Assembly: GCA_951812925.1 (NCBI GenBank)
Contig: OX638370.1
Coordinates: 92,208,897-92,272,896, forward strand
DNA: 64,000 nt
Source of the DNA: Calliopum simillimum
Lineage: Eukaryota > Arthropoda > Insecta > Diptera > Lauxaniidae
Direction: 5' to 3'
Below are positions 1 through 12,938 of this stretch, one piece after another. The notes under the pieces were generated by a model. It saw only the letters and a program-made list of their open reading frames with translations, ran no database searches and was not told the DNA's origin. The translations under genes and the position numbers were made by a program. Position 1 is the stretch's first letter. Every line of letters begins with the position of its first letter.

Positions 1-480
1 TTTTAATGGCAGGTGCCCCGCCCCTGACTGGAAAACTACTGCACCGATTTTTATGAAAATCGGTACAGAGAGGGGCTTAATAACAACAAATGAGAATCTA
101 TATGTATTTTACTTAAATAGGCAAACGAAATCGATTCAGTCCCTGTTTCTATTCCTAAATCTCAACCGATTTGCTTGATTTTTTTTTTTTTTTTTTAAGG
201 TTGTGAGGAGGGGCAGTGCATAGGACTATATTTTTTTAAAAGTGGGCGGTGCCACGCCCCTAAACTGCAAAACCCTTTCACGGCTAAGCTACAACATTGC
301 TTTATTCAAAATTGGGTATACAGATAGGGCTAAGAACTGAGAATATGACCTTTATATTTTAAAGTGGTTGGTGCCAAGCGTTCACATCATTGTTTTTTGT
401 AAATTTTGGTATGGGGATAGAATGAGCAGAACGGAAAGATATCAAAAACTTTTTGCTCTTTAGTAGGAGCAACACGCCTC
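1..480. repeat. Degenerate GGGCG/CCACGCCC-type repeat relic
   Basis: The stretch contains several decayed units with a 'gtgggcggtgccacgcccc' core, a 'gattttNatgaaaNtcggta' phrase and 'aaatgagaatctatatg'. The same wording recurs at 9.87-10.1, 17.7-17.9 and 34.3-35.6 kb. No coding capacity is seen. It is an old dispersed element whose ends I cannot define. Confidence 0.5.
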
Positions 481-2335
481 TAAATGGCAAGCGCGCTATT
501 GCAACATAGCTGCTGCGCCGATTTTTATGAATTCAGATAACCAGAACCCTAATAAAATATACAGGCATGGCTATAAATGAGAATTTGAAATCAAACAGAA
601 ATTGTCAAACCTCGACCGCAAAGCGGACTCTAGTAATAATGAAAAAAGAAATGGGAACGAAAGTAGAATTTTTCAGCTTTAGCATCATCATAAAAACAGG
701 TAAAATAATCAAATTAAGCATGTTCCAGAAGTTCATTCAAAAGACAAATATTCGGAATTGAGAGTATTATATAATTCCAATTTTGCTAATTTGATTTTGT
801 TCGCATTTAAACCACTGTGTGCCAAATCTCTTCACGAGCTAATAGCCTTTATATTATAGCAATTAAAACAGACCAAATTAAATTCAAATTTTTATGATTA
901 AAAATTCATATTTGAATATTAAACTAATTCCAGGGCAATTCATAAAAATTAAAAAAATCATCAAACCACGACTATCTAATCTGCAAAAATCTGATCATGG
1001 CTAATTGCTTTATTTGAGTCAAGACAGCCGGCTAAAAAAAGCCAGCTCTCCAGAGCAGGTGACGTTCACTTTTAATTACGTTGACTTGACGTTTTTTTAA
1101 AATGTTACTGATTTTATCGCGCTAAAATGCCTTAGAATCACAATTAACTCTACAAAAAAAAAACTTCTAAAATGATAATGAAATAACTAATGAAAAACAC
1201 AAAAAACAACAACATTTGCATACGAAACTTGAGCTCAAACTCAAAGCTAAAGAACAAATTAAATATATTAAAACATTAAATTTTGTTGTTGTTGCTATGT
1301 TATGTTTTTTATTGCAATTTCGCCAATGTTGTCCACTATTGGCCATACCGCCAGGCATATCACATTACAACAACACTAATGTGTACAACAACAACAACAA
1401 CAGCAAACAGCTGCAAAACGCCCGCGACAAATTTTTATTACGAACGAGCGCGCGCAGTGATGGCGAGTGCAAAAAATGCCATAAACATGGCTAATGTATC
1501 TTGTGCTATCGCATAGATACAAATCTCTACAAGGAAATAAAGAGATAAAAAACCATAAATGAAAAATAAAGTTATAAAAAAAAAAAATGCCAAAACAAGT
1601 TAAGAGAGTGAAGACAAAAAAAAACAAAATTAATAATATTATATTGGCATACGAACTCATAGATACGTAAATGTACCTATGTTGAGCAAAAAAATTTACA
1701 CTACAAGATATTTTTGGCATTTAGCAACTACTTACTGCCCCATTGTAACTGTAGCTTTTGGTTGTCCTGTCGTTAAATAACATGACAACAGAATCCTAAA
1801 CAATTCAGCGGACAGTGTTGTGGGGCGCGGTAGAATTGAACATGTCACCGCGGGCCGCCCAAACATGACGTTGTGTTTTTTTTGCTTTTTGCAATTCCTT
1901 ATCTAATAGCTACACATGGGCTCGTGTGCTTGTAGATAAAATAAAAACAATTTAACAATTTTAATATGCACCAATCATGCTGTTACAACAAAAACAACAA
2001 CATCAACAGCAACAGCAATTTTTCACTGCATTTAACGTTGTTGCGCATGCGCAACATAAATTCATGCTAACAATGCTCGTAATGTGTTACAAGTTGAGGA
2101 AAACGTTCACAAGAGGGCGTGGCGTTTTTGTTTTTTATTTAATTAAAAACGTTAAAGCCAGCGCTTGTGGAAAACACAACAATATTCAAATATCTCAATT
2201 ACCTTTGATGCAAATGACTCATTAGGAAATAAAGTTAGTGGTGTAATTTTTTCGTTGTTGCTAATATTATTGTGATTGTTGTTCTTGCTTTGTTTTAGTT
2301 GTTGTTGAATAACCATATTTTACTATTTTAAATAT
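481..2335. other. Intronic sequence, mostly unique, with CAA triplet runs
   Basis: No credible gene is visible. Short CAA/TTG triplet runs occur near 1281-1430 and 1975-2015. The open frames there (63-114 codons) are low-complexity and overlap on both strands, so they are treated as chance. Confidence 0.5.
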
Positions 2336-3103
2336 ATTAAGGTAAAGTGGGGGACATTTCATATTTTGAAAATTTTACTTTTACGAGAGACGCCGCGACC
2401 ACTTCTCAGAATTCTCAAAGCTTTTATTCTGATTTTGCAGTTACTGCCCTAATTGTCTGAGTGAAATTTGGTTGCATTATTTCATAAATTGCTATCATTT
2501 TGGATCTTTTACTTATATGGGAGGTGCCACGCCCTCTTGTCCGAATTCACCTAGTTTTTTTGTCAGAGCTTGCACTTTTTTGTCAGAGCTTGCACTTACT
2601 GTTCTTAGTGCCTTAGTTAAATTTGGTTGGATAATCTCAAAAAACGCTTTCAGTGCAGCATTTTGAAACTTTTGCTTTTATGGGAAGTCCTCTTGTTTGA
2701 ATTCATCTAGTTTTTGCTCAGAGCTTGTGTTTACTATCGCTAGTAATTATGTGTATTTTGCTTGCGTTGTCGCAAATAATGCTCTTAAGTAATATTGCGT
2801 TTTGAACATATTATTTGTATGGTAGGCGTGTCCGTTGACTGATTTCGCTCATTTTCAATCCCTCGAGCTAACTTTGACGACGAAGGCACTGAAATAAATT
2901 TCATTGAAGTATCTTGCTCAGTTTTCTCAAATAATGTATTTCCACGCACAGACAGCCAGACAGACGGACATGGCTATATCGACTCAGGAAGTGACTCTGA
3001 TCAAGAATACATATACTTTTCCATACCTGCCACGTCTCCTTCTCTGCGTTACAAACGAAAGGACAAAGTGAATGTACCCTGGGTGTACGGTATAAAAATA
3101 TAA
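2336..3103 (+). repeat. INE-like dispersed repeat, copy 1
   Basis: This is a family with internal tandem units of roughly 150-170 bp. Each unit carries 'gggaggtgccacgcc', 'agagcttgcacttact', 'gtgaaatttggttgga' and 'aaaacgctttcagt'. The 3' module contains 'acatggctatatcgactca' and ends 'ccctgggtgtacggtataa'. Other copies lie at 22.7, 25.8, 33.7 and, reversed, at 60-62.8 kb. The architecture (internal minisatellite plus a fixed 3' module, no protein) recalls DINE-1/Helentron-type elements, but that class assignment is inference. Confidence 0.6.
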
Positions 3104-3144
3104 AGCATACACAAGGAAAAAAAATTTTACAAATTTTGTAGCCA

Positions 3145-3965
3145 AAATCGTTTAAAATTTTTTCGATATATTGGATGTTTTGTTTTTAAACTTTTACCGA
3201 TTTCTTCAATGTTTTCCAACACTTTTGGATTTTTACCGATATATAGGATGTTTTTCGATTTTTTATTTTTTTTTTTTTTTTGGACTTTTACCGATATTTT
3301 GGATGTTTTCCGATAAACTTCTTCGATGTGTTTCAATATTTTTCGAAACTTTCGGGCTTTTACCGATTTACATATAGGATTTTTTCGATGTTTTTGGACT
3401 TAAACCAATATTTTGAATGTTTTTCTGTAACCTTGGACTTTACAGATTTTTTCTTTGTGTTTCAATATGTATTTTCCGAAACTTTTGGACCCTTTTCGAT
3501 ATATTGAATGTTTTTCAATATATGTATTTGGACTTTCACCGATTTCTTCAATGTTTTCTAATACTTTTGGGCTTTTACCATTATTTAGGATGTTTTTCAA
3601 CATTTTGGGACTTTTACCGATAATTTGAACGTTTTTCGATACACTTTTTTTTTTATTTTACTATTTTTCGAAATTATTGAACTTCTTTCGATAAATGTAT
3701 TGGATGTTTTTTCGATATATGTATTTGAAACGATACATAGGATGTTTTTTGATATTTTTGGACTTTTACCTATACTTTAGATGTTCTTCGATACTTTTAG
3801 ACTTTTGCCGATATTTTAGATGTTTTTCGATACATTTGAGCTTTTACCGATTTTTTCGATGTATTTCGATACTTTTTCCATAAACTTGGACTCTTAACAA
3901 TTTCTTCAATGTATATTTCAATATTTTCAATACTTTTGGATTTTTACCGATAAAATAAATATATT
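3145..3965 (-). repeat. TATCG minisatellite, array A (inverted relative to array B)
   Basis: About 20 degenerate units of roughly 39 bp, each made of two related half-units. Read on the minus strand, a unit is like 'aaaagtatcgaaaaacatc' followed by 'aaaatatcggtaaaagtc'. The array at 11.7-12.9 kb has the same unit on the plus strand. Chance open frames inside it encode repetitive F/Y-rich peptides and are not genes. Confidence 0.8.
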
Positions 3966-4384
3966 GGAGCATTTGCTTGTAGCACATTGTTTAAAAAATA
4001 AAACAAAATTTCCTTATTTGCTTTTTAATGCAATCTGGCTTTTTATTATTTTATACGACGCGACGGGTAAAACAGCTAGTAATATTATAAAATTTAAAAA
4101 ATAAACAAAAAAACCATCACCAACTGACAAATGACATATTTTCTCCCTGGGCAGCTTCCAGTCGTTTCCCAAGGGGAAAAGAAGTGCTTCAAAACCCTTC
4201 TGAAGTGCATCCTTTTCACCAATAAGCGCTTCCGCTCCGTAAAAACAATACTTTCTTTTTAACATTGCATGTCATAGGATGTAAGCGAGCAAAAGCTTAC
4301 CGCAGCCTTACCAAAAAAGAGTTTTTAAAGCGCTTATTTGTAATGCTGCGGTAAGCGTTTTTCAATAAAATTAAAAAAAAGAAA

Positions 4385-4500
4385 AAAAAAAACTGCCCGG
4401 CGCCAGAATTTGAATCCACGACCCTCCGCGTGCTAGATATTTTTTTCTTACATTTACCAACCCTTTAGACCGCTCCACCAACGCCCGATGATATGAAGAG
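4385..4500 (-). repeat. tRNA-like segment (class II, Ser/Leu-like) followed by T-run
   Basis: On the minus strand the sequence contains 'gttggtggagcggtctaaag' (A-box-like), then a long variable region, then 'gtcgtggattcaaattc' (B-box-like), and then 'tggcgccgggcag' and a T-rich run that could end Pol III transcription. The acceptor stem does not pair well and the anticodon arm is disrupted by an AT-rich insertion. I read it as a tRNA pseudogene or SINE head, not a functional tRNA. Confidence 0.55.
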
Positions 4501-4689
4501 GTATTAAATTTGTATATTAAGCAAATGTTGTCCTGCAGCATTACTTAGAATCATTGTGCAATCAGTTTCAATTCAAGAAAGCAAAAGTAAATAAAAATGA
4601 GAAATTAAAATAGAAAAGTGAAATAAAAAAGGTTGAATAAAAAATATTTTAATAAAAGAAAAAAATAAAGCAAAAACAAATAAAAAAAC

Positions 4690-4742
4690 GGAAAAAAAAT
4701 CACCCGGGCTGGGTTCGAACTCACGTTGTTCTTACTGCAGCC
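4690..4742 (-). repeat. B-box fragment followed by T-run
   Basis: The minus strand reads 'gtgagttcgaacccag' and 'cccgggtga', followed directly by a T-run. This matches the TΨC arm and 3' end of a tRNA-derived element. The A-box side is not recognisable. Confidence 0.4.
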
Positions 4743-5836
4743 TTATAAAAAATCATTGTGATAGTGCTTCTAAATTTCTATGGGGACAAGCACTTTTGAA
4801 GTGCTTGGATCAGAAGCGCTAGAAATTTTTCCTCTTGGGTTGTTGTTGCTTTTAGTGGTATTGTGTTGGTGTATTACAATACTTTGTTGTTGGTATAGTT
4901 GCTGCTGTGTTTGTTGTTTCAACACAATTGCTTAATTAGCAAATAATGCCAAATGTATGGATTAAAAGAAAAAAAAAATCAATTTCTAATTGATGTCGCC
5001 GTTTAAGTTAAACATTTAATTACAATTAATTGCACGGCGACAGCAACAACATTAAATTGCTGTCATCGCTTGATGTTGTTGTATTTTTGTTGTTGATTTT
5101 TTTTTTCGTACTTTTTAAATCAAATCACAAATTTATTTACTCTTAGTTGGAAATCTGTAATTTGTAGTTTTTTTATGTGAAATTATTGTTAGTTTTTTTT
5201 TTATTGTTTTTATTTTTGTTGTTGCTAATGCTATTGCTGTTGTAAATGAAAAAGCAAATCATGTGGGCTGTGATTGTTACTATCAACAACGTTATTGTTG
5301 CTCTTGCCGACTTTGAATTGCTTGCAATATGTTGCCGCTTTGTTTGTTGGCTTTTTGGCGCAGCATAAGTAGTAATGAAAAAGGGGTGGGGGTATTTGTG
5401 CTGTTGAAAAAATGTGTGACATTTACGAGTATTGAAAATAAATCATAACAACAATTTGTAAAGATTTATTTATGTTGCCTTTTATGGTATCAAATTAAAA
5501 GTTGCTTGAAATTGCAGTAGCGATTTTTTTTAATTAAATTTTTTTTTTATTTTAACTGATATTCTGAAAATAGGCGTTAAACAAAATACGCTTCTCTGCA
5601 GCTTGTTGGGAGAAAAACGACCAGAGTTATGCTTTCTTCAAAGTGTAAAAATCACTACTTTGAGGAGTATTTAAAAGTACGTACTTATGCAACAGATAGT
5701 AAAATAAATTTTCGTCAATGGATTTGGATAGCCATAATTTTCTTTATTAAGCCGTGCTCTTACCTATTTTTATTTGAATCCTTACTTCCTAGTTATTAGC
5801 CATTAAATTAAGGGTGTCTCTGAATTCCATACAAAG

Positions 5837-6106
5837 CACACAAAAAAAAAACAGCATAATATTAATGAAAAATTCATCTAATTTGAGCCGATAACAGCAT
5901 TCATTGACTATATGAATCATTTTATTGAAATTTTAGAACTTTTCATAAAATATAAGAACGAAATTCATAATTTTTTTTTTTTATTTTTCAAAATAAAAAA
6001 ATTTACGAATTTCGTTCTTAAATTTCAATAAAATGATTTATATAGTCAATGAATACTGTTCTCGGCTCAAATTCGATGAATTTTTTTATGTTCTATTTTT
6101 TGTGTG
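5837..6106. mobile_element. Palindromic MITE (CACACA...TGTGTG)
   Basis: This 270-bp element is almost entirely an inverted repeat. Left-arm phrases 'tttgagccgataacag' and 'cattcattgactatat' return reversed in the right arm, and the centre is an A/T run near 5975-6000. It has no ORF. Its ends are CACACAAAA and TTTTGTGTG. I could not identify a target duplication. Confidence 0.7.
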
Positions 6107-7050
6107 AGGATTAATGATTTAATGATTATAAGTTTATTTGTAATGTAAGCCATAAGAGATGTTTTGATGAGATTTGGTGTTCAGGTGCAGAACAAACTGC
6201 GCCTTTGATTAATGTTGCATTAAAAAAGTAGTCCAAATGAATTGAAAATGAACAAATTAAATAAAAATATCTCATATAAGGAAATCGGCGGTTTTTTTTT
6301 TAAGTAACTCAATATTCACATATGCACCCTGTTTGTTAAATTTAAATTTTTATATGGTATAATTCTTTACTGTATAGCGTTTTCTAAATCTGTCATAAAT
6401 TACTGTCATACATTAAAGTATTGTGCAACGATACAGAAGGTCTAAAAAGGTCAAAAAGCCTATACTGTGCCTGTCCTCACCGCCGATGAAAATTAAATTC
6501 AGACCAAGTTTAAGTACTTTAAAAAATTAAAAATGCTCATACAATTTCTTTAAATATTACTATAGAACTAATTCTTTGATTGCTTAGAATCTTCTATGTA
6601 AGACCACAAACTATTCCAAAACTAAGTAGTTGGTAAACTACACCAATTGGGGCGGCCGACTAGTCCAAATTATTGTCCCATCTCATATAAAGTTCTATTA
6701 ACGTTTTGCATTGCTTGTCATTGGACATAACCAATTGTTTCTTTAAGCATTACGTTCAGACCAGAAAAAGGCCAATTATCTATTTAAGCATTGCATTAAT
6801 ACCAGAAAAATTCCAATCAATCTAAAATCAATTTCAAAAAATTTGATTTAAATATTAATTTCACGTTAAAGCTTCAGAAGGTTCTATTGCAGATGTGCTT
6901 AAGACTTTGTTATATATTTCCGCCCTATCAAAGACAAAAATGGAAATCTCTTAGCATCCTCGGACGACCAACTAAAGAGCTGAAAAGAGTATTTTTGTGA
7001 TATACGTCTACCACATCCCCGCAAGCAGAATCACCAACTACATATAACTG
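6107..7050. other. Intronic sequence, nothing recognised
   Basis: This is AT-rich DNA. A weak local duplication around 'ccaattNtctatttaagcattN' lies near 6730-6800. I see no gene or element ends. Confidence 0.4.
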
Positions 7051-7055
7051 CCGCA

Positions 7056-7735
7056 GTAGCTCGCAGTAGTAGTCGAATACAAACACAACCGCCTACAACC
7101 CATGAAATAGTGAAAGCTCTCCAAAGCATGAAAAACCACAAGGCCACCGGAATAGATCACATAACAGCTGAATTGCTAAAAGCATGCCCCAACACATCAG
7201 CCAAAATTCTTCATCTTCTGCTCTCCAGAATAAGGAGCGAAGAGAGTTTGCCAGAAAATTGGCTCCCTGGCATGTTGGTCAAATTCCCAAAAAAAGGTGA
7301 CCTTAACGAGTGCCGAAATTATAGAGGAATAACCTTACTTTTGATGGTACTGAAACCATCAAAAGTATTGACGAAAGTGCCAGCAGGATTCCTGCAAAAC
7401 CGATCATGCGTGGATCAAATCAACATCCTCAGAATAATTGGCGAACAATCATGTGAGTGGCGTGCTGCGCTTCAACTTGTCTTCGTAGACTACAGCACTC
7501 TTTTCGACAGTGTCTCCCGAGAAAATATCTGGGTTTCACTGCAGCGAAGAGGTATTGCCGCAATGGCCATAAATTTAGTATGTGCACAAGTGCACAATAT
7601 GAAACGTTTAAATGAAGTATGTTATACAACGGATTGTTGTCACTGACATTCACCACTAGTTCAGGCGTCCGGCAGGGCTGTTTACTATCACGTCTCCATT
7701 TGTCGCAAACCTTTCATATTGGCCATTCTACGAGT
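7056..7735 (+). pseudogene. Non-LTR retrotransposon reverse transcriptase fragment, broken
   Basis: The frame from about 7089 reads PPTTHEIVKALQSMKNHKATGID, a typical start of a LINE reverse transcriptase palm region. It continues through 'KKGDLNECRNYRGITLL' (fingers) and 'LQNRSCVDQINILR', then 'LVFVDYSTLFDSV', which is motif A with its catalytic Asp. A frameshift near 7615 moves the reading frame to 'TSSGVRQGCLLS' (motif B). Motif C with the DD pair is missing because homology stops near 7735, where unrelated sequence begins. About 30 residues also appear to be missing between 'GITLL' and 'AGFLQNRSC'. The sequence is dead. The exact clade (RTE-like or another) cannot be fixed by eye. Confidence 0.8.
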
Positions 7736-7749
7736 TTAAGGAAAATACA

Positions 7750-7990
7750 TACATACTGTATTCCGGGTTTGAATCCCAACGCAGGTGAATTTTTTTTTTT
7801 TTCGGTTTTGTTTTTTATTATATTTTGTATTTCCACTATGTTGACATGTTTTATTTGCCATTTCGAAGACTCTACAGACGAATTGTGTTTAATTAATAAA
7901 ACTTGGAAAATTGGAATTCAAAATTACCGAGTGGAGGTTCGAAACCGGGTCTCTACAAGCTATGAAAGTCATTAGACCGATAAACTATCG
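7750..7990. repeat. Two tRNA-like tails in opposite orientation
   Basis: On the plus strand, 'ccgggtttgaatcccaacg' is a B-box-like TΨC arm, followed by 'caggtgaa' and a T-run at 7786-7801. On the minus strand, from about 7985 to 7920, 'gacccggtttcgaacctcc' is another B-box with 'tttatcggtctaatgac' (A-box-like) ahead of it. Both look like remnants of tRNA-derived elements. Neither folds as a complete tRNA. Confidence 0.5.
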
Positions 7991-10262
7991 TTTTCTCTTT
8001 ATTACGGTGAATAAATTGCAAGACATTACGTAGTCAGTAACGTTATAATTTACTAACAAAATCGATACACAAGTGGACCACCTTAGTACTAATGACGGAT
8101 TGATTATGCGTTACATTTGGACCATTATTTTTACAATTGATAATTTCAAAGAATATGTTCTAGCTTGGTTGGACTATTGCAACACTTGTCTCTGCCGGTC
8201 CTACAAGGAACTTTTTGTTCTCAAATTTGATCAATCTAATTTTACTTACTTATGTACCTATCATTCCAACACAAAAATTAAAGCTAAACATGAAATGGTA
8301 CAACTGATTCGTATTTATGAGTATTGTACTAAATGTTCTCAAATTTTGATAGTACTATTATAGCTTTACGTGGCATAGAATTCCTCTCCTCTTTATGAGC
8401 CATACCAATTTATTTTACTTCAGAAAAGTTTCTTTCAACTATACAGAGCGGATATATGTCAAAATTTTGAAGCGTTTACGCACATTTAAATGAAAAAGTC
8501 ATGCCTTTACCGTGGATATTTTCAAGTATTTTGAAATTTGCTTTAGAAAATTATGAAAATATAATGTCCAGGTGATTAATCATTTTTATTACGTTCAACA
8601 TGTCAACTATGTACTTATTTGCGGCTACGGAAGAAGACTTTTTGCTTTTTTTCTAGTGAAAATTAAGGTTTTTTTCTTAGAATCGGCCAAATGTACCTTT
8701 CAATCCTACACAGAATAAAACTGTTAAATGACTTAAATATTTTATCACTTTTATCTTATCAAAAAGAATTTAATAAAATCTTTTCCATTAAAATGCAATT
8801 AAAATTCAATTTGAATTATAAATTTTTCTAATTTAATTTTTTTATTATTTATTTCTTATCGCTGCTGTCCCGCTGTCAATACGCTGCCATCATACGTCTC
8901 AATGTCATTTTTTCACAGCAAAAACAATTTAATCAAAATTCAATAGTTAGGTGCTGGCAGTATTTAAGTTTAATAAGTTTGTGTGTGTGTGTGTCGCCGC
9001 TGCGTGTGTGGTCGATTGCCTTTGGCAATGCAATGATCGTCAAATCAAAATATCATTTAAAAAAGCAGCGCGCCACTCCAATCAACACGATCAAATGCGC
9101 TGAACATCGAAACGAGGGGAGAGGGGGAGAGCGGCTAAGAAGTTGGTCAAAAACTAAGCAACTTCATAAGTTGTCAATATGTCCGTCAATCACTCTTGGC
9201 TCAATATCATCTCGAGCAGCAACAGCAACAACAATAACAACAAGCAATCAATCTTATTGACACCAATTTTTCTTGAAAAAATAAAATTAAATAATAAATA
9301 AATAAAATCAACAACAAATTATAAAAAAAAAAAAAAATTAAGCGCGAAACTTCAAACACCTTTACCATAAAAGTGTGCACTTGTGCATGTGTATGCTCTT
9401 TTCATTGGTATATGTATGTGCTCATATACTTAGGAAAAATCACATTTAACTTAATAAATTCAAAAATAATTAAAAAACCAACAACACAGTGATCTCCCAA
9501 ATCAATTGAAAGATCAGGGTCTAAGGCTGTCGATCAGAAAAACAACAACAACTACGATAAAGTTACAACTCACGGCGAAGCGCCGACAAAACGCTTAAGT
9601 TTCAACAACTATCTAAGCGAAAACATTAAATTGTCATTTATTTTATTTTTTTTTTTTTTTCTGAGATGGCAACACTGCACACTAATGTTGTTAAATAATT
9701 GTTGCTTTTGCTGCTGTGTAGATATTATTGTCATTGCACTGCAAATGCTTAACCCCAATAATTTACAATTAAGACCATTTTTAGCTACAATATACGTACA
9801 AAAACAAAAATTAAATCAAATATTCAAAGATTGATTAATTGATTAAATCACTTTACGTTTTTATCATAAAGTTGGTGAATGGAAGGCGTGGCAATTCAGC
9901 AAATTCCATTAGAAAATCTTCAATTAACAAATTTAGTACACGTGAAAAAAGTGGGCGTGGCACTTATTTAACTACGCTTACTTTTCGATCAGTGTTTGAT
10001 ATTTACCTTCGGCGTCTGCTTACCAAATTTCATCCAAATAGCTTGCATAGTTGCGAGATACGAGTACTTATGTCACGAAAAGTGTCGCCAATAAGTATCA
10101 AGGAATGTTTTGCGGTCTTGAGATTTTTCCCCTAACGTTGCCAACGAAGTTTCACTCCAAAAAAATATTATTTACTATAATTTGTCAAGACAAAATTCAA
10201 TTAGTATAAATTACATGGTAAAATGGCAAATATGTTAATTATTCAAGAATTGAGATACTCGT
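7991..10262. other. Intronic sequence; short microsatellites and one repeat relic
   Basis: No gene is recognised. There is a (TG)n run at about 8978-8994, CAA-rich DNA around 9215-9245, and at 9870-10100 a relic with 'gtgggcgtggc' and 'aaatttcatccaaatag', phrases shared with 17.7-17.9 and 34.3-35.6 kb. Confidence 0.45.
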
Positions 10263-11644
10263 ATATGGGCAGATCCAAAAATAATCCTCCCTTATATGAC
10301 CCAGGTTTTCAAAAAAAAATTTTTTTTTTTTTCATATTCTAAATATAGACTGTTTCCATTTCAATTCAACCGGTGAGTGTGCACTTAGGTTTGCAAATCA
10401 ACTTCAAACTAGCAAAATATTTTTCTACAATCAAAATAAGGGAACATGTATTTTTTTTTTTTTGGTTTGGACCAAAATTGGGGATTTTATGGCGTTTTGT
10501 AGGAATTTTGCCGAAAATTTAATTTTGAAAAATTCATGAAGTGTAATCGGTTTTTTCAACCGCATTTCTTTATTTCTCAACTGATTTACATGAATCAAAA
10601 TTTATTTGGTGCATAATGAAATTCTTTTAAGTAATGATTAAAAAAAAAATTTCTTTAACCCTTACTTTCCTTAAAATTGATGTTTATATTTTAAATAACA
10701 ATGCTAATTTTCTCAAAAACACCATCTTTTTTTTCTCGAAAATTTGCACAGTGATAGTAAAGCACGTCCTCTTTATTCCAGTAATGGCGGTTTTCTTGCT
10801 TTTTTCGTTATAAGTGTAAAATTTGCAAATTTTTAACGTTAATATTGAGTTCTTCTATACAAAATGAATAAAAAAAATTACACAGTTCCATTTTCACTTT
10901 CCTAGACGGTTTTGCGATACTGATTCCGAAAATGGCACTTACATTCTTCTACCATTTTTGGTTTTCAAGATATCTTGAAAAACTTGAATAAAACCCATAA
11001 ATTTGAAAAAAACCGAATTCTTAATTTTTGAGACACAAAATTCATTTATAGTAAGTTAGATGGAACTTAAATATACTCACGGTATAGAAAACCAAGCATT
11101 GTTTTGTTTTTTGCGATTTGACCGTACCTTTGCTTTTGTTTTTCTTAGAAAGTTATCGGGATTTTTATTAGTTTCTTTTTCGATTGCTTCATATATAACC
11201 AAAAATCGCTTTTTTAACTTTATTCGTTTTTTGCTCGGAATGGGGGCTTAAGTTAAAAAAGTATCATAAACGAAGTCGATTTATTTTTCATCGAGGAGTT
11301 TGCTTAAATTTTGTAGATTTTTAGGACCTGTTATGTGGCCGTAATGAGAGATTTAGACTTTTTAAACCATTCTGTCCACACCATTTTTTTGAATTTTACT
11401 TCAGAATGTTCTGAGAGATGTCCCGTAACGTTTCTACTTAGTCTGAAATGTATGATATGCCGTGTATTATCGGAAATCTCGACCTCCTGACACCCCCTCA
11501 TGTCGAAAATTTTTTGTACACCTATTGGGAATTTCATCTTACACGTCCAAAACATATGGTTATAGAATATGAAAAAAAAAATTCTTTAAACCTGGGTCAT
11601 ACCAGGAAGACATAAGGTAAGATTATTTACGGATATGCCCATAT
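10263..11644. mobile_element. Non-autonomous TIR element, about 1.38 kb
   Basis: The ends are inverted repeats. The left arm starts 'atatgggcagatcc' and continues 'ataatcctcccttatatgac' and 'cccaggttt', then an A/T run and 'catattcta'. The right arm reads the same reversed, starting 'atatgggcatatcc'. The TIR is about 90 bp. The interior is AT-rich with no transposase. The target duplication is unclear, possibly TA. Confidence 0.65.
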
Positions 11645-11743
11645 GTATGAAGCAAAAAAAAAATGTTTTTATTTAATGGCGGAAAAAGTCATAAAATTTT
11701 TTTTTCATATATTTGTTGAATAGCGGGTGGCCAAGTCTAAAAG

Positions 11744-12938
11744 TATCGATAAACTTCTAAATTATCGGTAAGTCTTAAAGTATGCAAAAACATCTAAAAT
11801 ATCGATGGAAACAAAAAACTTCTAAAATATCGGCAAAAAACAAAAGTATCGAAAAACATCCAAAATATCGGAAAAAGTCACAAAGTATCGAAAAACATCT
11901 AAGATACCGGGAAAAGTTGTATCGGAAAACAACCCAAATATCGGCAAAAGTTCAAAGTATCGAAAAACATCCCAAATATCGGTGAAAATCCAAAAGTATC
12001 GAAAAACATCTAATATATCGATAAAAACGAAAAAGTATAGAAAAACATACAAAATATTGGTAAAAGTGCAAAAGTATCGAAAAACATTTAAAATATCGGA
12101 AGAAGTCTAAAAGTATCGAAAAACATTCAAAATATCGGTAAAAGTTTAAGTATAGGTAAAAAAAATCAAAGTATCGAAAAACAAACCAAATATCGGCGAA
12201 AGTTCAATGCATCGAAAAACATCGCAAATATCGGCAAAAATCCAAAAGTATTGCAAAACATCTAAAATATCGGTAAAAGTCTTAAAGCATCGAAAAGATT
12301 CTAAAGTATCGGTAAAAGACTAAAAGTATCGACAGTCTTTCAAAACATCGGTAAAAGTTTTAAAAGTATCGAAACAACCAAAATATCGGCAAAAGCTCAA
12401 AGTATCGAAAACATCCCAAGTATCAGCAAAAATCCAAAGTATCGAAAAATATCTAAAATATCGATAAAAATGCAAAAGTATCGAAAAATATTCAAAATAT
12501 CGGGAAAAGTCTAAAAGTATCAAAAGACATATGCAATACCGGTAAACATCCAAAATGTTAGTTAAAGTTCAAAAGTATCAAAAAACAACCAAAATATCGG
12601 CGAAAGTTCAAAGTTTCGAAAAACATCTCAAATATCGGCAAAAATCCAAAGTATCGAAAAATATCGAAAATATAGATAAAATTACAACAGTATCGAAAAT
12701 CATCCAAAATATCGGTAAAAGTTTAAAAGTATCAAAAAACACTTTAAACATCGGTAAAAAAAAAAACGAAAGTATCAAGTCAAAAAGCATCGAAAAACAT
12801 CTACAATACCGGTAAACATCTAAAATATTGGTTGATGCACAAAAGTTTCGAAAAACAACCAAAATATCGGCAAAAGTTCAAAAGTATCGAAAAACACATA
12901 TCTGCAAAAGTATTAAAAGTCCAAAAGTATCGAACGCT
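11744..12938 (+). repeat. TATCG minisatellite, array B
   Basis: About 30 degenerate units of roughly 39 bp, each with two half-units: 'aaagtatcgaaaaacatc' and 'aaaatatcggtaaaagtc'. Nearly every half-unit holds TATCG (CGATA on the other strand). This is the same satellite as at 3.1-4.0 kb but on the opposite strand. Frames across it are repeat-coded and not genes. Confidence 0.85.

Larger units (their letters stand above)
3966..5836. other. Intronic sequence with tRNA-like segments, otherwise no gene seen
   Basis: The stretch contains the tRNA-like pieces listed separately, a local inverted pair 'gcttaccgcagc'/'gctgcggtaagc' at 4297-4352, and TTG-rich unique DNA from about 4840 to 5440. I see no coding sequence. 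Confidence 0.5.

Noticed and set aside
11744..12938. CRISPR-like array
   Set aside because: The units are degenerate, contiguous and without unique spacers. It is a minisatellite in eukaryotic DNA.
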